DNA of 11,820 bases, taken from NCBI GenBank assembly GCA_016873905.1, contig VGVU01000035.1, positions 1 to 11,820 on the forward strand, written 5' to 3'. Positions within the stretch are counted from its first letter, which is position 1. Every line of letters starts with the position of its first letter. Under the pieces are notes generated by a model, which saw only the letters and a program-made list of their open reading frames with translations, searched no databases and was not told the DNA's origin. Both the position numbers and the translations under genes were made by a program. The DNA is from Betaproteobacteria bacterium. Its GTDB lineage: Bacteria > Pseudomonadota > Gammaproteobacteria > Burkholderiales > Thiobacillaceae. Below, in pieces: positions 6,564 through 11,820 of this stretch.

Positions 6564-6847
6564 TCGCCGATCGCGTGCGTGAAATCCTCGAAAACCTCCC
6601 GGAACGCGCCTCCTTCACTGCTTACTCCGCAGCTGCATCCTCCCACAGTGGTGGCCCGTGCGCCGGGGCGATTCTCAGTGGCTGGATCGACTCTCCGATG
6701 GCTCGTGAATGCTCTTCACAGGGGCTGCCCGCCTGCTTATGATGCTTGGGGACGCGGCGGCCTAGCACAAATCGTTCGCACGCAAAACATAGACAACGAC
6801 GGTCAATTTGCGGCAAACTGGCGGCAATTCAGCTTTGGACTATCACC
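6564..6847. other. Region without a convincing gene upstream of aroQ
   Basis: This 284-base stretch has no protein I recognise on either strand. A plus-strand ORF at 6515-6742 starts with a fair ribosome-binding sequence (AAGGATAGGAA before ATG) but has no known motif and runs antisense to the peroxidase remnant. The last 60 bases hold TTTGC-G-GCAAA (around 6808-6818) and a second GCGGCAA copy close by, in the zone where the aroQ operon promoter should lie. I cannot identify a good -35/-10 pair. The region may also contain the eroded 5' half of the peroxidase-related gene. Confidence 0.5.
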
Positions 6848-7357
6848 ATGGCGCGTCGGCGTTCTAGCAAATCCACCGTTGAGCCAGACACTGGAGCGGC
6901 TTCCACTACCGCCCGCAAGGGTATTCTGGTCTTGCATGGCCCCAATCTTAATCTGCTCGGTACGCGTGAGCCGGAACACTATGGCAATCAGACCCTGGCC
7001 GATATTGATGCGGCCTTGATTGAACAAGGTGCGGCCGCTGGGGTGGAGGTGATCTGTTTTCAGAGCAATGCCGAGTTCGCTCTGATCGACCGTGTCCACG
7101 CGGCCAAGGCCGAGGGCGTGGGTTTTATATTGATCAATCCGGCCGCCTTTACCCATACCAGCGTTGCCCTGCGCGATGCCTTGGCGGCGGTTGAGATCCC
7201 GTTTATTGAAGTACATCTGTCAAATGTGCACGCCCGTGAGACCTTCCGTCAGCAGTCCTATTTTTCGGACAAGGCGGTGGGTGTTATCTCCGGGTTGGGT
7301 GCGATGGGCTATTTATTTGCGCTGGGCTATGCCCTGAATGCGCTGGAGGAGTCATAA
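6848..7357 (+). CDS. aroQ: 3-dehydroquinate dehydratase, type II
   Basis: 169 residues. It converts 3-dehydroquinate to 3-dehydroshikimate, the third step of the shikimate pathway, in the cytoplasm as a dodecamer. Family motifs: GILVLHGPNLNLLGTREPEHYG (25-46) with the active-site lid Arg40 and Tyr45, FQSNAE (71-76), ILINPAAFTHTS (94-105) with catalytic His103, and EVHLSNVHARETFR (121-134). The family is normally about 145-150 residues; this copy has an extra hydrophilic N-terminus of about 23 residues, MARRRSSKSTVEPDTGAAST plus TAR. ATG 6848 is the first credible start and no better ATG lies nearer the core. No clear ribosome-binding site precedes it. It leads the block with accB following two bases after its stop, the usual gammaproteobacterial pairing of aroQ with accBC. 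Confidence 0.95.
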   Translation: MARRRSSKSTVEPDTGAASTTARKGILVLHGPNLNLLGTREPEHYGNQTLADIDAALIEQGAAAGVEVICFQSNAEFALIDRVHAAKAEGVGFILINPAAFTHTSVALRDALAAVEIPFIEVHLSNVHARETFRQQSYFSDKAVGVISGLGAMGYLFALGYALNALEES

Positions 7358-7359
7358 CT

Positions 7360-7818
<459 letters not shown>

Positions 7819-7828
7819 GGCCGCCGCC

Positions 7829-9178
7829 ATGTTCGAGAAAGTCCTTATTGCCAACCGCGGCGAGATCGCTCTCCGCATCCAGCGCGCGTGTCGCGAGCTG
7901 GGAATCAAGACCGTCTGCGTGCATTCCGAGGCGGATGCCGATGCCAAGTATGTGAAGCTGGCTGATGAGTCGGTGTGTATTGGCCCGGCGCCGTCGGTCA
8001 AGAGCTATCTCCATGTCCCGTCGATCATCGCGGCGGCCGAGGTGACGGACGCCGAGGCCATTCACCCCGGTTACGGTTTCCTCTCCGAGAACGCGGATTT
8101 TGCCGAGCGCGTTGAGCAGTCTGGCTTTGTCTTCTGTGGTCCGCGTGCTGAAACCATCCGCATGATGGGCGACAAGGTAGCCGCCAAGGCGGCGATGATC
8201 GCCAGCGGCGTGCCGGTGGTGCCCGGTTCGGAAGGCGCCTTGGGCGAGGATCAGGATGAGTGGATTCGGATGGCCAAAGACATCGGCTATCCGGTCATCA
8301 TCAAGGCGGCGGGTGGCGGTGGCGGTCGCGGCATGCGCGTGGTGCATACCGAATCGAATCTGGTCCAGTCGGTGCAGATGACCCAGGGTGAGGCGGCCGC
8401 GGCGTTCAACAATCCGGTTGTCTATATGGAGAAGTTCCTCGGCAATCCGCGCCACATCGAGATTCAGGTGTTGTCTGACACGCATGGCAATGCTGTGCAT
8501 CTGGGCGAGCGCGATTGTTCCACCCAGCGTCGCCACCAGAAGGTGATCGAAGAGGCGCCCGCGCCGGGCCTGTCGGCCAAGCTGCGCAACCAGATCGGCG
8601 AGCGATGTGCCGAGGCCTGTCGCAATATGGGCTATCGCGGCGCTGGTACCTTCGAATTCCTGTACGAAAACGGCGAGTTCTTTTTCATCGAGATGAACAC
8701 CCGCGTGCAGGTTGAGCACCCGGTCACCGAGTTCATTACCGGCGTCGATGTCGTCCAGGAATCCTTGCGTATCGCTGCGGGCGAGCCGCTGTCGGTGGCA
8801 CAGAAGGATGTGCATTTCCGGGGCCACGCCATTGAATGCCGGATTAACGCCGAGGATCCCAAGACCTTCGTGCCCTCGCCGGGGCGCATCACCTCGTACC
8901 ACACGCCGGGCGGGCCGGGCATCCGCGTCGATTCGCATGTCTACCAGAACTACTATGTGCCGCCGCATTACGACTCGATGATCGGCAAGCTGATCGCCTA
9001 CGGCGCGACCCGTGAGCAGGCCATCGCCCGGATGCGCGTGGCCCTGTCCGAGATGGTGGTGGAAGGGATCAAGACCAATATTCCCTTGCATCAGGATCTG
9101 CTGACCGACGCGACCATCCTCAAGGGCGGTTTCAGTATTCACTATCTCGAGCAAAAGCTCGGTTTGCACAAGAAATAA
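7829..9178 (+). CDS. accC: Acetyl-CoA carboxylase, biotin carboxylase subunit
   Basis: 449 residues, the same length as E. coli AccC. It carboxylates biotin on BCCP using ATP and bicarbonate. Domains: an N-terminal biotin-carboxylase domain (MFEKVLIANRGEIALRIQRA; IHPGYGFLSEN at 78-88), ATP-grasp with the glycine-rich loop KAAGGGGGRGMR (159-170), and a C-terminal domain (RGHAIECRINAEDP, 331-344). Key residues recalled from the E. coli enzyme fall at identical numbers: Lys116, Lys159, His209, Cys230, His236, Lys238, Glu288, Asn290, Arg292, Glu296 and Arg338. GAGG (7817-7820) across the accB stop serves as ribosome-binding site. Its TAA overlaps the prmA ATG by one base (TAATG). It looks fully functional. 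Confidence 0.98.
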   Translation: MFEKVLIANRGEIALRIQRACRELGIKTVCVHSEADADAKYVKLADESVCIGPAPSVKSYLHVPSIIAAAEVTDAEAIHPGYGFLSENADFAERVEQSGFVFCGPRAETIRMMGDKVAAKAAMIASGVPVVPGSEGALGEDQDEWIRMAKDIGYPVIIKAAGGGGGRGMRVVHTESNLVQSVQMTQGEAAAAFNNPVVYMEKFLGNPRHIEIQVLSDTHGNAVHLGERDCSTQRRHQKVIEEAPAPGLSAKLRNQIGERCAEACRNMGYRGAGTFEFLYENGEFFFIEMNTRVQVEHPVTEFITGVDVVQESLRIAAGEPLSVAQKDVHFRGHAIECRINAEDPKTFVPSPGRITSYHTPGGPGIRVDSHVYQNYYVPPHYDSMIGKLIAYGATREQAIARMRVALSEMVVEGIKTNIPLHQDLLTDATILKGGFSIHYLEQKLGLHKK

Positions 9179-10056
9179 TGGCTTGGCTGTCGCTGCGCCT
9201 CTCGGCCGACGGTGACGCCGCCGAGGCGTTGGCGGATCGCCTGCTGGAGGCGGGCGCCCTGACGGTGTCCATTGAGGATCGCGATGCCGGAACCGTCGCT
9301 GAGGCCGCCCAGTTTGGCGAACCGGGCCTGGACGACCCGCGGGCGTGGACGCACAACTGGGTGGTGGCGCTGCTTGATGCCGATGCCGATGTGGCGGCCT
9401 TGTTGGCGGCCGCAGGCGTGCCGGCGAACACGCCGCATGAACTGCAAACGGTGGCCGAACAGGATTGGGTACGGCTGACCCAGGCGCAGTTTGATCCCAT
9501 CAAGATCTCCGAACGGCTGTGGATTGTGCCGACCTGGCACGAGGCCCCGAACGCCGAGGCCATCAACATCGTGCTTGACCCGGGCCTGGCCTTCGGGACG
9601 GGCAGCCACCCGACCACGCGGCTGTGTTTGCGCTGGCTGGAGGCCAATCTGCGGGGGGGCGAGACGGTCCTCGATTACGGTTGCGGTTCCGGTATCCTGG
9701 CCATCGCGGCGGCCAAGTTGGGCGCGGATCGCGTTTGGGGCGTGGATCTGGATGCGCAGGCGGTGCAGGCGGCGCGTGACAATGCCACGGCCAATCGTGT
9801 CACGGCCGCGTTTTATTTGCCCGACGCCGCTCCGGATACACCCGCGCAGGTGCTGGTGGCCAACATCCTGACCAATCCGTTAAAGGCGCTGATGCCGCTT
9901 CTGGCCAGCCGCGTGCCGTCGGGCGGGCGCATTGCCCTGTCCGGGATCCTGTCCGAGCAGGCTGACAGTGTGCTGGCTATCTACAGCGAGACCTTCGTCA
10001 TGCAGCGCTGGGGGGATGACGAAGGTTGGGTCTGTCTGGCTGGGGTACGGCGCTAG
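9178..10056 (+). CDS. prmA: Ribosomal protein L11 methyltransferase
   Basis: 292 residues, typical for PrmA. It trimethylates ribosomal protein L11 using S-adenosylmethionine. The N-terminal substrate-recognition domain (1 to about 100) begins MAWLSLRLSADGDAAEALAD and ends in EQDWVRLTQAQFDPIKI. The methyltransferase domain has LDPGLAFGTGSHPTT (133-147), SAM motif I VLDYGCGSGILAIAAAKLGA (164-183), motif VDLD (189-192), and the PrmA motif VANILTNPL (227-235), then LSGIL (254-258). The start is set by the TAATG junction with accC and has no separate spacer, so expression is probably coupled to the carboxylase genes. The family's loss phenotype is mild in E. coli. Confidence 0.97.
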   Translation: MAWLSLRLSADGDAAEALADRLLEAGALTVSIEDRDAGTVAEAAQFGEPGLDDPRAWTHNWVVALLDADADVAALLAAAGVPANTPHELQTVAEQDWVRLTQAQFDPIKISERLWIVPTWHEAPNAEAINIVLDPGLAFGTGSHPTTRLCLRWLEANLRGGETVLDYGCGSGILAIAAAKLGADRVWGVDLDAQAVQAARDNATANRVTAAFYLPDAAPDTPAQVLVANILTNPLKALMPLLASRVPSGGRIALSGILSEQADSVLAIYSETFVMQRWGDDEGWVCLAGVRR

Positions 10057-10071
10057 CGGAGCGGTGAACGG

Positions 10072-10869
10072 ATGCTGACCACCTGCCCGGCCTGTCTGAT
10101 GACGCATCGTGTGAGTGAGGCGCAGTTGGGGATGCGTCAGGGGCTGGTACGCTGTCGGCAATGCGCGGTGGTGTTTAATGCCCACGACATGTTGCGCGAG
10201 GGGAGCGAGGACGCCGCCTGGCCCGAACCGGAAGATTTCCCGCCGCAGACCGATCCTTGGGCTGCACCTGCACCTGCACCTGCGCGTGGCGGGGCGCAGC
10301 CTCTGCGCGATCCTGTGTTGACCACGGAAAATGTATCTATCGGCCGGCCAGAGGGCGGGCCTTCCATAGGCGCCTCTGGAGGGGAAAGCCCGGCAAGGTC
10401 TGTGGGCACCTCTGCGGGTATATGGCTGACCCTTGCCGCGTTGCTGTTGTTGCTGGTGGCACAGGTGGCCTTTATTGAGCGTACCACCCTGCAGCGGCAG
10501 TTTCCCGCGTTGTATGCCGGACTGGTGCGGCTGTGCCTCCCGTTGGGTTGCCTGACCGAGCCGGTGCGTCTGGTGGAGTCTGTGGAGATCAAGGGCAGTG
10601 CTCTCGACGCCCTGGCCGGTGACCGCGCGCGTTTGTCGGTGACCCTGGCGAATCGCGGCCCGCTGGATCTGGCCTGGCCACACCTTGTCCTCACCTTGCA
10701 GGATGCGCAGGGCCAGCGTCTGGCCGTGCGGGCACTGGCCCCGATCGACTATCTGACGGCCGAGGCCGCGCCGTTATTGCGGGCCGGGACCGAGGTGGAA
10801 TGGCGCGTCCTGATGGGGCTGGGTGATGCGCGACCGATGGGCTATACCCTGGCGGTCCTCTATCCATAA
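10072..10869 (+). CDS. Zinc-ribbon (MJ0042-type) plus DUF3426 membrane protein
   Basis: 265 residues. The N-terminus is a zinc ribbon, with Cys5-x2-Cys8 and Cys28-x2-Cys31 inside MLTTCPACL and VRCRQCAVVFNAHD. A Pro/Ala/Gly-rich linker (about 45-112) follows, including an APAPAPA run. One membrane helix covers about 116-136 (GIWLTLAALLLLLVAQVAFI). The C-terminal DUF3426 domain (about 140-263) has the FPALYAGL and LVESVEIKGSALDAL type segments seen in the family, predicted periplasmic. The molecular function is unknown; it is commonly found beside prmA in gamma- and betaproteobacteria. It starts 15 bases after the prmA stop, with GGAG (10058-10061) ahead. The ATG is the only start that keeps the first CxxC. 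Confidence 0.93.
   Translation: MLTTCPACLMTHRVSEAQLGMRQGLVRCRQCAVVFNAHDMLREGSEDAAWPEPEDFPPQTDPWAAPAPAPARGGAQPLRDPVLTTENVSIGRPEGGPSIGASGGESPARSVGTSAGIWLTLAALLLLLVAQVAFIERTTLQRQFPALYAGLVRLCLPLGCLTEPVRLVESVEIKGSALDALAGDRARLSVTLANRGPLDLAWPHLVLTLQDAQGQRLAVRALAPIDYLTAEAAPLLRAGTEVEWRVLMGLGDARPMGYTLAVLYP
10262..10285 (+). repeat. CTGCAC hexanucleotide tandem repeat inside the DUF3426 gene
   Basis: Three perfect CTGCAC units (10262-10279) are followed by one imperfect CTGCGC (10280-10285). They encode an alternating Ala-Pro stretch in the linker between the zinc ribbon and the membrane helix. Unit gain or loss would stay in frame and change linker length only. Confidence 0.7.
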
Positions 10870-10880
10870 GGGGTCGCTCA

Positions 10881-10931
10881 ATGCGACAATGCGTTGCCTA
10901 CATTGCCCATTGGGGGCGATCTGAAGAATGA
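10881..10931 (+). CDS. Possible 16-codon mini-ORF coupled to gcvT
   Basis: ATG at 10881 opens a frame reading MRQCVAYIAHWGRSEE and closing with TGA at 10929-10931, which overlaps the gcvT ATG (10928-10930) as ATGA. AAGGGG (10868-10873), overlapping the DUF3426 stop, is a reasonable ribosome-binding site seven bases ahead. A 5-bp hairpin (GTCGC 10873-10877 with GCGAC 10883-10887) would put the start codon's first two bases in its loop and hide part of the ribosome-binding site. It may be only a chance frame in a 58-base gap; there is no family match I know. Confidence 0.25.
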   Translation: MRQCVAYIAHWGRSEE

Positions 10932-11820
10932 CCATGTCCACGCTTAAACTGACCCCGCTCAACGCCCAACACCGCGCTGCCAACGCCAAGCTGGTGGACT
11001 TTTCCGGTTGGGAGATGCCGCTGCATTACGGCTCGCAACTGGAAGAGCACCACATCGTGCGTCGTGATGCGGGCATGTTCGATGTGTCGCACATGCTGCC
11101 GGTTGATTTTCGTGGTGCGGCGGCGCGACCCTTCCTGAAACGCTTGCTGGCCAACGATGTTGACAAGCTCCAGACGACGGGCCGGGCGTTGTATTCCTGT
11201 ATGTTGCACGCGGGCGGTGGGGTCATCGACGACCTGATCGTCTATTACCTGAACGAAAACGGGTTCCGCATCGTGTTTAACGCGGGCTGTGCCGAGAAGG
11301 ATCTGGCCTGGGTCGAGACCCAGCGCGACGCGTATGCGCCGGATCTGGAGATCATTCCTCGCCGCGACCTAGCGATGATTGCCGTGCAGGGCCCTCAAGC
11401 CGCCACCAAACTCTGGCAGGCGATGCCGGGGCTGGAAGGCGTTGCCGGGGTCCTGAAGCCCTTTCATGGCGCCCCCATCGGCGAGATGTTTATCGCTCGC
11501 ACCGGCTATACCGGCGAGGAGGGCTTCGAGATCATGCTGCCGGCCAAGGCAGCGCCCTTTTTCTGGCAGGCGGCGTTGGCGGTGGGTATCAAGCCGATCG
11601 GTCTGGGTGCGCGCGATACCTTGCGTCTGGAGGCCGGTATGGCGCTCTATGGTCAGGACATGGATGAGGGCATTACCCCGTTTGAGGCCGGGCTGGCCTG
11701 GACGGTGGCCATGGGCGGCGAGCGTGATTTCATCGGCAAGGACAGTCTGCAGCGGCTACCGCGCAACCGTCAGATGGTCGGCCTGAAGCTGATCGACCGG
11801 GGCGTGCTGCGCGCCCAGCA
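10928..11820 (+). CDS. gcvT: Glycine cleavage system T protein (aminomethyltransferase), 3' end outside window
   Basis: The frame is open from ATG 10928 to the window end, 297 codons plus two bases, of a protein usually about 360-370 residues. GcvT takes the aminomethyl group from lipoyl-GcvH and makes 5,10-methylene-tetrahydrofolate and ammonia. Conserved blocks: LVDFSGWEMPLHYG near the N-terminus, HHIVRRDAGMFDVSHM, the folate-site segment GGGVIDDLIVYY, AVQGPQA, ARTGYTGEEGFEI, and IGLGARDTLRLEAGMALYGQ followed by ITPFEAGL. An in-frame ATG at 10934 is the likely alternative start (MSTLKLTPL). The ribosome-binding site is weak (GAAG just ahead). It may be coupled to the mini-ORF or to the DUF3426 gene 58 bases upstream. 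No room exists here for a glycine riboswitch. Confidence 0.96.
   Translation, partial: MTMSTLKLTPLNAQHRAANAKLVDFSGWEMPLHYGSQLEEHHIVRRDAGMFDVSHMLPVDFRGAAARPFLKRLLANDVDKLQTTGRALYSCMLHAGGGVIDDLIVYYLNENGFRIVFNAGCAEKDLAWVETQRDAYAPDLEIIPRRDLAMIAVQGPQAATKLWQAMPGLEGVAGVLKPFHGAPIGEMFIARTGYTGEEGFEIMLPAKAAPFFWQAALAVGIKPIGLGARDTLRLEAGMALYGQDMDEGITPFEAGLAWTVAMGGERDFIGKDSLQRLPRNRQMVGLKLIDRGVLRAQ

Noticed and set aside
6803..6847. GCGGCAA repeats and TTTGC-G-GCAAA as an operator for aroQ
   Set aside because: The repeats are short and no promoter hexamers could be placed around them; there is not enough to call a site.
9880..10683. Long minus-strand open frame opposite prmA and the DUF3426 gene
   Set aside because: It shows no motif and spans two real genes on the plus strand; it is an antisense shadow in high-GC DNA.
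10870..10927. Glycine riboswitch upstream of gcvT
   Set aside because: The gap is only 58 bases, shorter than a single glycine aptamer, and does not show its conserved stems.

Overview
The right half of the window is a housekeeping block from a proteobacterium, most likely a gammaproteobacterium. It runs aroQ, accB, accC, prmA, a zinc-ribbon/DUF3426 protein and gcvT, at about 60-70% GC by eye. The aroQ-accB-accC-prmA-DUF3426 order is familiar from gammaproteobacterial chromosomes, and AccC keeps the residue numbering of the E. coli enzyme. The genus cannot be named from the sequence alone.

The left half is an accessory cell-envelope region. It opens with the 3' end of a protein tyrosine/dual-specificity phosphatase (HCKAGADRAG active site), followed by a decayed IS3-family transposase remnant (about 360-709). 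A compact rightward operon follows (751-5381) with five genes: a GT2 glycosyltransferase, a GT25 LPS-type glycosyltransferase, a polytopic O-antigen-ligase/Wzy-like membrane protein, a small GT-A-like glycosyltransferase with a CEDDW motif, and a GT4-like GT-B glycosyltransferase. Three of the four junctions are 4-base ATGA overlaps and the fourth is a 17-base gap carrying a GAGG ribosome-binding site, so the genes are almost certainly co-transcribed and translationally coupled. The set suggests assembly and ligation of an outer-core or lipooligosaccharide glycan. No nucleotide-sugar synthesis or flippase gene is visible here. Much of 1618-4560 is clearly AT-richer than its surroundings, and composition changes inside the last gene, which suggests a mosaic, horizontally assembled locus.

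Convergent to the operon is another glycosyltransferase-like gene (5409-6164, minus strand). Upstream of it, also on the minus strand, is a frameshifted remnant of a carboxymuconolactone-decarboxylase/peroxidase-related (AhpD-like) gene. The stretch 6564-6847 has no convincing gene and should hold the control region of the aroQ operon.

The housekeeping block supplies a shikimate-pathway dehydratase, the biotin carrier and biotin carboxylase of acetyl-CoA carboxylase, the ribosomal protein L11 methyltransferase, a membrane zinc-ribbon protein, and the start of the glycine-cleavage T protein, which is cut by the window end. A possible 16-codon ORF lies between the DUF3426 gene and gcvT, and its stop overlaps the gcvT start. 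No tRNA, rRNA or CRISPR array was seen. No clearly novel multi-gene system stands out; the most unusual parts are the mosaic glycan operon with its atypical ligase motifs, the two decayed genes at the region's edges, and the mini-ORF before gcvT.
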